Positions 8,723 through 16,997 of a stretch of DNA of 64,000 bases are shown piece by piece. How positions within the stretch are numbered: the first letter of the stretch is position 1; every line of letters begins with the position of its first letter. This stretch comes from Nitrobacter sp051535235 (GTDB taxonomy: Bacteria > Pseudomonadota > Alphaproteobacteria > Rhizobiales > Xanthobacteraceae). The position numbers and the translations under genes were made by a program. The DNA is taken from contig NZ_JBPPLZ010000001.1 in the NCBI RefSeq assembly GCF_051535235.1, forward strand, positions 434,001 through 498,000. The letters are read 5' to 3'. The notes below the pieces were generated by a model, which worked only from the letters and a program-made list of their open reading frames with translations, was not told the DNA's origin and searched no databases.

Positions 8723-9415
8723 ATGTTCACGCTGTTTCATCATCCATTCTGTCCGCAATCGCGCTTCATTCGCCTCGCTCTCGGCGAGCACGGCCTTGAT
8801 GTGCGGCCGGTAGAGGAGCGGGTATGGGAGCGGCGCGAAGCATTTCTCGCGCTCAATCCGGCCGCCACCACGCCGGTGCTGATCGCCGAAGGCATCCCGG
8901 CGATTCCCGGCGCGGCCATCATTGCGGACTATCTCGACGAGACCTATGGCGAACGGGTCGGCGAGCGGCGGCTGCTGCCGGCCTCGATGTCTGAGCGCAT
9001 CGAGGTGCGCCGCCTGATGGCGTGGTTCAACGAGAAGTTCTTCGAGGAGGCGTCCGGCCCGCTGGTGACGGAGCGCATCTACAAGCGCTTCATGCGCGAG
9101 GAGAACGGCGGCGGCCCGCCCGAGACAGACGTGATCCGCGCCGCGAAGGCGAATGTGCGCCATCATCTGGCCTATATCGGCTGGCTGGCGCGGACGCGGA
9201 ATTATCTGGCCGGCGAGAAGCTGACCTATGCCGATCTGGCCGCCGCGGCGCATTTATCCGCGATCGACTATCTCGGCGACGTCCCCTGGGCCGAGGACGA
9301 GGCGGCGAAGGCGTGGTATGCGCGGATCAAGTCGCGGCCCTCGTTCCGGCCGCTGCTGAGCGAGTGGCTGGCTGGCGTGCCGGCGTCGCGGACCTATGTC
9401 GATCTGGATTTCTGA
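8723..9415 (+). CDS. Glutathione S-transferase family protein, FzlA-like
   Basis: 230 residues. The N-terminal thioredoxin-like domain begins MFTLFHHPFCPQSRFIRLAL and carries the ERVWERREAFLALNPAATTP segment typical of alphaproteobacterial FzlA (FtsZ-localised protein A). An all-helical GST domain with LTYADLAAAAHLSAIDYLGD follows. Caulobacter FzlA is a GST-fold protein that binds FtsZ filaments and is needed for constriction, probably without GST catalysis. Identification rests on remembered similarity, so an ordinary GST is the alternative. AAGGACG supports the ATG. It is transcribed divergently from uppP, with a 190-bp shared upstream region. Confidence 0.78.
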   Translation: MFTLFHHPFCPQSRFIRLALGEHGLDVRPVEERVWERREAFLALNPAATTPVLIAEGIPAIPGAAIIADYLDETYGERVGERRLLPASMSERIEVRRLMAWFNEKFFEEASGPLVTERIYKRFMREENGGGPPETDVIRAAKANVRHHLAYIGWLARTRNYLAGEKLTYADLAAAAHLSAIDYLGDVPWAEDEAAKAWYARIKSRPSFRPLLSEWLAGVPASRTYVDLDF

Positions 9416-9436
9416 GGATTGCCTCCGTTGTCCATG

Positions 9437-9612
9437 AATGCCGGACATCCCGCTCTCGCCGTGGCCCCCTGCGAACGCAGGGATCCGTAATCCCCGACAT
9501 ACTGAGGCGTTCGAACGGGTGTCCGAACTGCCGCGGCTCAGGCCATCATCGATCCGTCTGCGACATGGCGCATGGATCCCTGCTTGCGCAGGAACGGCGG
9601 CGCTCCAGCGCA
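9437..9612. repeat. Palindromic intergenic repeat (CCTGCGAACGCAGG type), family D
   Basis: The gap between two convergent genes contains CCCTGCGAACGCAGGGATCC, a near-perfect hairpin, and further right GGATCCCTGCTTGCGCAGGA plus CAGCGTCATTCCCGCC. A related element (GTCATTCCGGATGCCGC ... CGGAATGAC) lies at 54055-54120. It resembles rhizobial palindromic elements. Confidence 0.75.
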
Positions 9613-9615
9613 GCG

Positions 9616-10536
9616 TCATTCCCGCCGGCTCTCGTAGGCTTTCAGATGCGTATAGATCGTGCGCAGCTTCGGCACGGGTAGCCTCGCCGCCTCTGCGCGG
9701 GTGATGAGATCGCCGATGATGTGATCGGCCTCGACCCGCGCGCCGGCCTCGACGTCGCGGAACATCGAGGCGGTCAGCGGCGAACCCTCCGCCGTCAGGA
9801 TTCCGGTGGAGGAAATCAGAACTTCCTCGCGCGGTGTGTTCCCGGCCGCCCTGGCGATCCCTGCGATTTCATCGCGTGCGCCGAGGATGAAATCGCGGCC
9901 GCCGGGTGCGGCGACGATCTGGCCGATGGAAGCGCGCATCACGCAGGTGGCGCCGGCCAGCGTCGCCAGAAACACCCACTTTTCCCACATGTCCTGGATG
10001 ATGTCGTCGGACGCCTGCGATCCGCAATTGGCGCCGGCGAAGACATTTGCGATGGCCCTGACCCGGTCGCTCATGCCGCCGTCGCGCTCGCCGAAACGAA
10101 GCAACTGCATCGGCGCGAGGTGAACGATCTCGCGCTTGGCGTTGAGCGTGACTGCGAGCGAGCACAGGCCGCCGAGCACGCGATCGCGGCCGAATTTGGC
10201 GTCGAGCCTCTCCAGGTGCCGCATTCCGTTGAGCAGCGGAATGATGGCCGTATGAGAGCCTGCGGCGGGCGCGAAAGAGGCGATGGCATCGTCGAGGTCG
10301 AACGCCTTGCAGGCCAGCAGCACGGCGTCGAACGTCTCGCTCAAGCCGTCGGCCTGCACGGTCGGAGGATTTTTCAGTGTCACGTCGCCGTGCGGGCTCT
10401 TGATAACGAGACCGGTGCTTGCCAGCTCGGCGGCGCGTTTGGGACGCACCAGAAAGGTCACGTCCCGATCGGCCTGGAGCAATCTGCCGCCGAAATAGCC
10501 GCCGGTTGCGCCGGCCCCGACCACGAGAATGCGCAT
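9616..10536 (-). CDS. 2-dehydropantoate 2-reductase (ketopantoate reductase family)
   Basis: 306 residues. The N-terminal Rossmann domain opens MRILVVGAGATGGYFGG. A LLACKAFDLDDA segment and LLNGMRHLERLDAKFG (the family's NG hinge, with KxxD-type residues) follow, then a helical C-terminal domain containing MWEKWVFLATLAGATCVMRA. The family reduces ketopantoate to pantoate for coenzyme A synthesis with NADPH, but paralogues with other substrates are common and this copy is not beside panB or panC. GGAG before the ATG supports the start. Its 3' end abuts a repeat-filled convergent gap. Confidence 0.85.
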   Translation of the reverse strand: MRILVVGAGATGGYFGGRLLQADRDVTFLVRPKRAAELASTGLVIKSPHGDVTLKNPPTVQADGLSETFDAVLLACKAFDLDDAIASFAPAAGSHTAIIPLLNGMRHLERLDAKFGRDRVLGGLCSLAVTLNAKREIVHLAPMQLLRFGERDGGMSDRVRAIANVFAGANCGSQASDDIIQDMWEKWVFLATLAGATCVMRASIGQIVAAPGGRDFILGARDEIAGIARAAGNTPREEVLISSTGILTAEGSPLTASMFRDVEAGARVEADHIIGDLITRAEAARLPVPKLRTIYTHLKAYESRRE

Positions 10537-10618
10537 CGATTTACTCCGTATTTGTCATGCCCCGATTTGTTGAGCCGAGTTGGCTTCGACGCCGGCTCGC
10601 GCGCCGCACACTGTCGCC

Positions 10619-11968
10619 TCAGATCAGCCGTTTGATCTCGCGCTTGCGCCAGACCATCTGGTAGAAGCCCATCTGCAGCACCATCATGGTGCAGAACGCG
10701 GCCGGATAGGCGATCCAGACGCCCTCGACCCCGATCCGGCGGCTGAGCACGACCGCGACCGGCACTTCCACGGCGACGATGGCGAGAATCGACAGCAGCG
10801 TCGGGACCAGCACCGTGCCGCTCGCGCGCATGGTGGCCGAGTACACGGTGGCCATGCCGAACGGGACCGTGCTCCATAACACGATGAACAACAGCGTTTG
10901 CGCCAGATCGAGTACCTCAGGGCCGGTGATGAAAAGGCCGATAATGAGCCGCGACAGCAGGTAGCCGAGCGCGACCAGTCCGCCGGTCAAAAGCAAATTG
11001 AGCCACATTCCGGTGCGGACGATCGCGCCGATCCGCTGGTTGTCGCCGGCGCCGATCGCCTGCGCCGCGAAGATCGACGCGGTGATGGCGATCGAGATCG
11101 CGGGAAATTGCGCATAGCTTAACACCTGATTGACCGCGCCATAGGCGGCGGTGGCGTCGGATCCGAATCCGTTGACGATGCCGAGCAGGACGATTTCCGC
11201 GAGCGACATCACCACGAGCTGGATCGCGGTGGGCACGCCGATGCGCAGCACCTTGCCGAGCAGTTCGCTGTCCAGCCGCATGGCGCGGAAAAACACCGCA
11301 TCGGGCGCCAGCGGATGATTCATCCGCCGCATGTGGACCCCGAGCCAAAGCAGCGTCACGACCGAGGAAATCGCGGCGGCGATCGCGGCGCTGGCGACGC
11401 CGAGCCGGGGCAGACCGAACCATCCCTGGATCAGCGCCGGCGTGACGACGAGCCCGATCACGGTGGAGATCGCAAGCGCCCAGAGAGGAGTGACGGTATC
11501 GCCGACGCCGCGCATCATCGCGGTGGCGAGCAGGAAGGTGAAGGTCGCCGGCATGGCGATCATCATGATGCGGGCGTAGTCGGTTGCGGCGTCGAGAATG
11601 TTGGGCGGCGTCGCCAGCGCCACCATCAGATGTCGCGCGAACAATCCGCCGCCGATCGCGATCGCAACGCCGCCGAGCAATGTCAGCGCCAGCGTGGTCG
11701 CGGCGATCGCCTTCGCCTTGCCGCTGGCGTTCGCGCCCCACGCCTGGCCGATCAGCACCGACGAGCCCGCGCCGAGACCGATGATGAAGGAGATGAAGAA
11801 GAACATCACCGGAAAGAAGATCGAGGCGGCGGCGAGGGCGTCGACGCCGATCATCTGGCCGAGATAGATGCCGTTGATGGTGCCGAACAACGACTGGAGC
11901 ACGTTGCTCAGCATCATCGGCATCAGGAAGAAGACATATGCGTGCCACAGCGGTCGCACGGCGGTCAT
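10619..11968 (-). CDS. MATE-family efflux transporter
   Basis: 449 residues from the ATG at 11968 (AAGGATCCG upstream); a longer start 20 codons earlier adds a non-membrane tail and is less likely. About 12 hydrophobic segments in two similar halves (LSNVLQSLFGTINGIYLGQM; GFGSDATAAYGAVNQVL), with VLIGQAWGA and AAQAIGAGD marking the two halves, as in NorM/DinF-type cation-coupled multidrug exporters. The C-terminal tail is short and basic (WRKREIKRLI). No regulator gene adjoins it. Upstream lies an interspersed repeat shared with the next gene's 3' end. Confidence 0.9.
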   Translation of the reverse strand: MTAVRPLWHAYVFFLMPMMLSNVLQSLFGTINGIYLGQMIGVDALAAASIFFPVMFFFISFIIGLGAGSSVLIGQAWGANASGKAKAIAATTLALTLLGGVAIAIGGGLFARHLMVALATPPNILDAATDYARIMMIAMPATFTFLLATAMMRGVGDTVTPLWALAISTVIGLVVTPALIQGWFGLPRLGVASAAIAAAISSVVTLLWLGVHMRRMNHPLAPDAVFFRAMRLDSELLGKVLRIGVPTAIQLVVMSLAEIVLLGIVNGFGSDATAAYGAVNQVLSYAQFPAISIAITASIFAAQAIGAGDNQRIGAIVRTGMWLNLLLTGGLVALGYLLSRLIIGLFITGPEVLDLAQTLLFIVLWSTVPFGMATVYSATMRASGTVLVPTLLSILAIVAVEVPVAVVLSRRIGVEGVWIAYPAAFCTMMVLQMGFYQMVWRKREIKRLI

Positions 11969-12011
11969 GATCGGATCCTTGCAGGAGTTCTGACGGCACC
12001 GCCGAAAAGCT

Positions 12012-12076
12012 AGCTTTGAATTTGACACGTCGCATTGCGAGACCGCAGGTCGCCGCCAATGTCAAATTCGCTCCAC
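12012..12076. repeat. Interspersed repeat, family C (TGTCAAATTCGCTCCAC)
   Basis: The block runs from AGCTTTGAATTTGACA to AATGTCAAATTCGCTCCAC; its ends are inverted (GAATTTGACA / TGTCAAATTC). The same order occurs at 46011-46077, with 19 identical bases at the right end. The right arm overlaps the last codons and the stop of the DUF2239 gene, supplying Val-Glu-Arg-Ile-stop. Confidence 0.8.
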
Positions 12077-12640
12077 CAGCTTGATGACGTGATCGCGGAT
12101 GTCGTCCGGCCAGGTAGCGATCAGGCCAGCCAGCCGCCGCCGGTCGTCTGCGAACAGCGCGCGCGCGGCTTCCTCGAAGTTCGCAAGATTGCCCGCCATC
12201 GCGGACATGAAGTGATAGGCGGCGTCGCGGGCCGCGCGGTTGCGATCCCGCTCGCCATTGGCGCGGCGGGCCTCATCGACCAGCCTGCGCAAGGCGACAG
12301 ACGCCCCGCCGGGCTGCGCGCTCAGCCATTCCCAGTGCCGCGGCAGCAGCGTCACCTCGCGCGCGACCACGCCGAGTTTCGGCCGGCCGCGGCCGCGCGG
12401 ACCGGTCGCTTCGACCGGCGAGGTCCGCTGCAGACGGGCGGTGACATCGTCGTCGGACCCCCGCAGGTCGAGGTCGACGGGCCGCCCGGTCGCATCGCTG
12501 TAGATCGCGATGGGAGCGGTCGTGCGCGTCTCCGCGTGCTTGACCGCCAGCGCAACATCGGCAAGCGGGCCGGACGCAATGCGGCGCTGGCCCTCGAATG
12601 CGGTGAAACAGGGTGTTTGATCGTGGATCATCGGTACCAT
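12062..12640 (-). CDS. DUF2239 family protein
   Basis: 192 residues of unknown function. Features recognisable from the family: CFTAFEGQRRIASGPLADVA near the N-terminus, a basic RGRGRPKLGVVAREVTLLPR segment around residue 85-105, and WLSAQPGGASVALRRLVDEAR, which together give a small helical, possibly nucleic-acid-binding protein. A second ATG lies three codons downstream of the chosen start. Two similar A/T-rich inverted repeats occupy the promoter region at 12656-12705 (separate entry), so the gene is probably under a dedicated repressor or activator that is not adjacent. The last four codons and stop lie within an interspersed repeat. Confidence 0.8.
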   Translation of the reverse strand: MVPMIHDQTPCFTAFEGQRRIASGPLADVALAVKHAETRTTAPIAIYSDATGRPVDLDLRGSDDDVTARLQRTSPVEATGPRGRGRPKLGVVAREVTLLPRHWEWLSAQPGGASVALRRLVDEARRANGERDRNRAARDAAYHFMSAMAGNLANFEEAARALFADDRRRLAGLIATWPDDIRDHVIKLVERI

Positions 12641-12655
12641 CCATCGTGGGGTCGC

Positions 12656-12705
12656 AATTATTACCCGGATATAATTAATCCGTCAATATTACCCGGATGA
12701 ATATT
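12656..12705 (-). promoter_or_regulatory. Tandem operator-like inverted repeats before the DUF2239 gene
   Basis: Two copies of TTACCCGGAT start 28 bp apart (12661 and 12689). Each is flanked by A/T-rich arms that are inverted: ATTAT-tacccggat-ATAAT for the first and AATATT-acccggatg-AATATT for the second. They end 16 bp before the DUF2239 start codon. Paired copies at this position suggest a transcription-factor operator. The cognate factor is not identified. Confidence 0.6.
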
Positions 12706-12746
12706 ACGAGATGGGGGTTAGGGCTGGCTTGGCCGGTCTGTTCGTC

Positions 12747-14501
12747 TCAATAACCCGCCGCCTCCGACCCGCGCGTTCGCGGATCGGCCGCCCCGTGGAA
12801 GCCGTCCGGCGAAACGGCGATGGAGTTGGCGGAGGTCTGTCCCATCGGCATGACAACGGCATGGCCCCGCGCCCGCAATTCCGCGATGACGTTCTCAGGA
12901 AATCCGTGCTCGGCGCGGGCCTCATCGGGCAGCCATTGATGGTGCAGCCGCGGTGTGGCCACGGCTTCCGCAATGTTCATCCCGTAGTCGAGCACGTTGA
13001 CGATCACCTGCAATACTGTGGAGACGATGCGGCTGCCGCCGGGCGATCCCGTCACCAGCACCGGCCTGCCGTCCTTCAGCACGATGGTCGGCGTCATCGA
13101 GGACAATGGCCGCTTGCCGGGGCCGGGCAGGTTGGCCTCGAAGCCGACCAGCCCGAATGCGTTCGCCGCTCCGGGCGCCGCGGTGAAATCGTCGAGCTCG
13201 TTGTTGAGCAGAACGCCGGTGCCTTCCGCCACCAGCCCGACGCCATAGCTGAAGTTCAGCGTATAGGTATTGCTGACGGCGTTGCCGAAGGCATCGGCCA
13301 CGGAAAAATGCGTGGTGTTGTCGCCCTCATGCGGTGGCGGCAGGGGAACTGCGGCGGCGGGCGTTGCGTGTGCCATATCGATCGAGGCGCGCTGTTTGGC
13401 GGCGTAGTCCTTGGAGAGCAGCGTTGCGATCGGTGCATGCACGAAGGCGGGATCGCCGAGATAGCGTGCGCGGTCGGCGTAGGCGCGCTTCATCGCCTCG
13501 ATCAAAAAGTGCAGCGAATCCGCCGACCCCTGATGCAGATCGCGCATCGGGAATCCCTCGAGGATATTCAGCGACTCGATCAGAACGGTGCCGCCCGACG
13601 ACGACAGCGGCATCGAGACGATGTCATAGCCACGATAGCTGCCGCGCACCGGCTCGCGGACGAGAGGTCGATACGACTTCAGATCGTCCAGCGTCATGAT
13701 CCCGCCGGCTGCGCGGATCGCCGCCTCCAGCCTTGCCGCCACCGGCCCTTGGTAAAAGCCATGCGGCCCGCGCTCGGCGATCGCGGTCAGCGTCGCCGCC
13801 AGATCGGTCTGAACCAGCAGGTCTCCCTCGCGCGGCGAGCTGCCATCGGGGCGCGAAAATATTTTCACGGACGATGGCCAGCGCGCGAGCCGCCGGTGCC
13901 GTTGCGGCAGCGTGTCGGCGGTGTCGTCGCTGATCTTGAACCCGTCGCGCGCGAGCGTGATCGCGGGCTTGAGCAGGTCGGCAAGCGTGAATTTGCCCGA
14001 GCCGTATGACTCAAGCGCCAGCGCCAGACCGGCGACAGTGCCGGGCACGCCGATGCCGAGCGCCGAATCGCGCGACTTCGCAGGCTCCGGCTTGCCGTCG
14101 GCGCCAAGGAAGATGTCGCGCGTGGTCGCGCCTGGCGCGGTCTCGCGATAGTCGATGGCGATGTCACGATTCCGCTCTGCAAGGTGAATCACCATGAAAC
14201 CGCCGCCGCCGAGATTGCCGGCGCGGGGATAGGTGACCGCCATGGCGAAACCGGTCGCCACCGCCGCATCGACCGCATTGCCGCCACGCGCCAGAATGTC
14301 CGCACCGATTGCGGCGGCCCGCGTCTCCTGCGCCACCACCATGCCATGTTTCGCGTCCACGGGACGGATCGCGACGGGCGCAGGGGGCGGGGAACCGCGC
14401 GCATCCTGCGCGGACACGGGCGTCCGGACAACCAGCAATGCGGCGATCAGAAAAAAGCCGATCGGGGAAAACATGTGCCGGAGCGGCCTTCGGCGGATCA
14501 T
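12747..14501 (-). CDS. ggt: Gamma-glutamyltransferase
   Basis: 584 residues from the ATG at 14501, preceded by TGGAGCAATGG. It has a basic N-terminus and a hydrophobic signal segment ending near TPVSAQD, so the protein is periplasmic. It cleaves the gamma-glutamyl bond of glutathione and related peptides. Family landmarks: NAVDAAVATGFAMAV, GNLGGGGFMV, the autoprocessing/catalytic threonine in NTTHFSVADAFGNAV, PLSSMTPTIV and GSPGGSRI. The proenzyme should self-cleave before that threonine into large and small subunits. A longer upstream start is possible but would put residues before the signal peptide. Confidence 0.93.
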   Translation of the reverse strand: MIRRRPLRHMFSPIGFFLIAALLVVRTPVSAQDARGSPPPAPVAIRPVDAKHGMVVAQETRAAAIGADILARGGNAVDAAVATGFAMAVTYPRAGNLGGGGFMVIHLAERNRDIAIDYRETAPGATTRDIFLGADGKPEPAKSRDSALGIGVPGTVAGLALALESYGSGKFTLADLLKPAITLARDGFKISDDTADTLPQRHRRLARWPSSVKIFSRPDGSSPREGDLLVQTDLAATLTAIAERGPHGFYQGPVAARLEAAIRAAGGIMTLDDLKSYRPLVREPVRGSYRGYDIVSMPLSSSGGTVLIESLNILEGFPMRDLHQGSADSLHFLIEAMKRAYADRARYLGDPAFVHAPIATLLSKDYAAKQRASIDMAHATPAAAVPLPPPHEGDNTTHFSVADAFGNAVSNTYTLNFSYGVGLVAEGTGVLLNNELDDFTAAPGAANAFGLVGFEANLPGPGKRPLSSMTPTIVLKDGRPVLVTGSPGGSRIVSTVLQVIVNVLDYGMNIAEAVATPRLHHQWLPDEARAEHGFPENVIAELRARGHAVVMPMGQTSANSIAVSPDGFHGAADPRTRGSEAAGY

Positions 14502-14610
14502 CCATTGCTCCACGGGTGTTGCTGGTGTCGTTCCGTCAACCAATCGATGCTATAGGGATTCCGGCGCGTGAGGCCAGACACCCCGCGTGATTCGACGGGA
14601 CATATCGATC

Positions 14611-16002
14611 ATGACGATGACCACAGCCATGCCCGCAGGCAACGCCGGTGATCTTGAGGCGCGTTATGCGTCGCGCGCCGCGGTGGCAAGCTGGATCATG
14701 TTCGACTGGGCGGCGCAGCCCTATTTCACGCTGATCACGACTTTCGTATTCGCGCCGTATTTCGCGACCTTCGTGGCGGCGACGCCGGCCGAGGGGCAAT
14801 CGCTGTGGGGCTTTGCGACGGGCGCGGCCGGCATCGTGATTGCGCTGGCTTCGCCGGTGCTCGGCGCCATTGCCGACGCCAGCGGCCGGCGCAAGCCCTG
14901 GATCGCGGCCTTCGGCGCGCTGCTGGTGATCGGCTCCAGCCTGATGTGGATCGGCAAGCCCGGCGACCCCGGCGTGATCCTGCCGCTCCTGATCGCCTAC
15001 GGCATCGCCACCATCGGCGTCGAATTCGCCACCGTGTTCAACAATGCGATGATGCCCTCGCTGGTGCCGCCCCACAAGATCGGGCGTCTGTCGGGAACAG
15101 GATGGGCCACCGGCTATATCGGCGGCATCCTCAGCCTCATCCTGGTGCTCGGCTTCCTCGCCGCCAATCCCACAACCGGCAAGACGCTGTTCGGCCTGTC
15201 GCCGCTGTTCGGGCTCGATCCCGTGACCCATCAGGGCGATCGCATCACCGGTCCCCTCACCGCCATCTGGTTCATCGTCTTCGTGCTGCCGATGTTCCTG
15301 CTGACGCCGGACTTCCCGGCGAAGCGCCCGGTGCGAACGGCGTTGCGTGAAGGGTTGAGAGAACTGCGCGGGACGCTCGGCGAACTGCCGAAGCGCAGAT
15401 CGTTGGCGACCTTCCTGCTCGCCAACATGATCTATACCGACGGGCTGGTGTCGCTGTTCGCGTTCGGCGGCATCTACGCCGCCGGCACCTTCGGCTGGCA
15501 TACCATCCAGATGGGAGTGTTCGGCATGCTGCTTGCCGTCGCCGGCGCGCTCGGCGCGTGGATCGGCGGCAAGCTCGACGACCGCGTGGGTCCGAAGCGC
15601 GTCATCGCCGCGAGCATGACCGTCCTGCTGCTGTCGATCGTGATGATCCTGCTGGTCGAGAAGGATTCCATCCTGTTCGTGAAGGTGCCGCCGCCCGTCC
15701 CCGGCGGCGGGTTGTTCGCGGCACCTGCGGAGAAGGCCTATCTCATCCTCGGCTGCCTGATCGGCGGCGCCGGCGGCCCGCTGCAGGCGGCCTCGCGGAC
15801 GCTGCTGATCCGGATGGCGCCGAAGGATCGCATCGCGCAGTTCTTCGGATTGTTCGCGCTGACCGGAAAGGTGACGTCGTTCGTCGGTCCGCTCCTGATC
15901 GGCTACGTCACCTTCGTCACTGCAAGCCAGAAGGCGGGCATGGCGGTGCTGGTGCTGTTCTTCGTCGCCGGACTTGCGCTGTTGTCCCGGGTGCGGGAGT
16001 AA
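14611..16002 (+). CDS. UMF1-family MFS transporter
   Basis: 463 residues from the ATG at 14611 (a GTG at 14587 is the alternative). It has about 12 membrane segments. The N-terminal SWIMFDWAAQPYFTLITTF block is characteristic of the UMF1/Atg22-like group of the major facilitator superfamily, and GAIADASGRRKPWI is the loop 2-3 motif. The 3' half contains GPLQAASRTLLIRMAPKDR, also shared by the group. The substrate is not known. It is divergently oriented to ggt with a short shared upstream region, which leaves open a role in taking up ggt products; this is inference from position only. Confidence 0.85.
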   Translation: MTMTTAMPAGNAGDLEARYASRAAVASWIMFDWAAQPYFTLITTFVFAPYFATFVAATPAEGQSLWGFATGAAGIVIALASPVLGAIADASGRRKPWIAAFGALLVIGSSLMWIGKPGDPGVILPLLIAYGIATIGVEFATVFNNAMMPSLVPPHKIGRLSGTGWATGYIGGILSLILVLGFLAANPTTGKTLFGLSPLFGLDPVTHQGDRITGPLTAIWFIVFVLPMFLLTPDFPAKRPVRTALREGLRELRGTLGELPKRRSLATFLLANMIYTDGLVSLFAFGGIYAAGTFGWHTIQMGVFGMLLAVAGALGAWIGGKLDDRVGPKRVIAASMTVLLLSIVMILLVEKDSILFVKVPPPVPGGGLFAAPAEKAYLILGCLIGGAGGPLQAASRTLLIRMAPKDRIAQFFGLFALTGKVTSFVGPLLIGYVTFVTASQKAGMAVLVLFFVAGLALLSRVRE

Positions 16003-16016
16003 CCGTGCCCGCGCGT

Positions 16017-16997
16017 TCAATGCGCCGCGTTGATCGTCCCTGACGGCGGCGACTTTTCGCCAAGCAGCACGCCGTTCACGACCACGCCGTATTTGGACGT
16101 CGGCTCGTCATGGAATCGCTTGCGGGTTTCCGCAACCGATTCAACGAACCGCGGATCCTGCGGACGCTCCTGACTGTCCATGTAAGTCGCGATGTCCCAC
16201 GCCTCCTGATCGCTCAGCGAGCCGCCGAGTCCGAGCGGCATATTGGCCTTGATGAAGCCCGCGGCGTTGTTGATCGAGGCCATCCCCGCGCCCCAGTTGA
16301 ACGACCGCGGTCCCCATAGCGGCGGAAACACGGTCTGTCCGTCCGCCGACTTCTGTCCTGCGCCGTCAGCGCCATGACAGAGAGCGCAATGCTGGGCGTA
16401 GGCCTTTGCGCCGCGATCGTAGTCCGCCGGCTGATCCGGCGCCTTCAGTTTCGGATAGCCCTGACCTTTGACCACGACGCCGGTCGGACCGCCCTTCGCC
16501 AGGAAGTAGGCGTAGCTCTCCAGCGCCACCAGCACCTTGTCGTTGAACGGCGGCGCCTTGCCGTTCATGCTGTAGCGGAAGCAGCCTTGCAGCCGCTCCT
16601 GAAAGGTATTCACGCGGGCGTTCTTGGCGCGATAGGCCGGGTAAAGAAGATAGGCGGCACCGAGCGGCGCCGAATTGGGTTGACGGCCGCGATCGATGTG
16701 ACAGTTCGAGCATTGCAGGTCGTTGCCGACGAAGCCCTTCGCGTTGTGCTGGGTGTCGTGAAAGATCGCCTCGCCGAGCCGTATCATGTCGCCGAAGGGT
16801 CCGTCCGGAATGTCGCTCTCCGCGGGCGGCGTGTAGGAGGGACGGGTGGCTTCCGCTTTTTGCGCCGGAGGCGGCTCCGGCGTCGCGCCTGTTGCCGGTG
16901 TTGCTGCGCCGGACAGAATGTATCCGGCAAAGCCGGCGGCCGCGAGGACGAGAACGGCCGCGGCCGGGACCGAAGGGGCAACGGGCTTGCGAGTCAT
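16017..16997 (-). CDS. tsdA: Diheme cytochrome c, thiosulfate dehydrogenase / tetrathionate reductase family (TsdA)
   Basis: 326 residues with an N-terminal signal anchor (about 10-30). Two heme c sites: CSNCH (96-100) and CALCH (204-208). TsdA oxidises thiosulfate to tetrathionate, or the reverse, in the periplasm. TsdA-type landmarks: NSAPLGAAYLLYPAYR, RLQGCFRYSMNG with Cys139 placed about 40 residues after His100, where TsdA has its unusual heme-1 cysteine ligand, and the C-terminal YMDSQERPQDPRF. In the heme-2 ligand region the sequence is K250-A-N252-M253, with Met253 at His208+45. The start overlaps the stop of the upstream c4-type gene (ATGA), so the two are translationally coupled. 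Expected partner: the c4 protein as electron carrier. Confidence 0.87.
   Translation of the reverse strand: MTRKPVAPSVPAAAVLVLAAAGFAGYILSGAATPATGATPEPPPAQKAEATRPSYTPPAESDIPDGPFGDMIRLGEAIFHDTQHNAKGFVGNDLQCSNCHIDRGRQPNSAPLGAAYLLYPAYRAKNARVNTFQERLQGCFRYSMNGKAPPFNDKVLVALESYAYFLAKGGPTGVVVKGQGYPKLKAPDQPADYDRGAKAYAQHCALCHGADGAGQKSADGQTVFPPLWGPRSFNWGAGMASINNAAGFIKANMPLGLGGSLSDQEAWDIATYMDSQERPQDPRFVESVAETRKRFHDEPTSKYGVVVNGVLLGEKSPPSGTINAAH

Noticed and set aside
14536..16020. A 494-codon open frame on the reverse strand
   Set aside because: Antisense to the UMF1 transporter. The product consists mostly of His/Gln/Arg/Asp runs with no domain.
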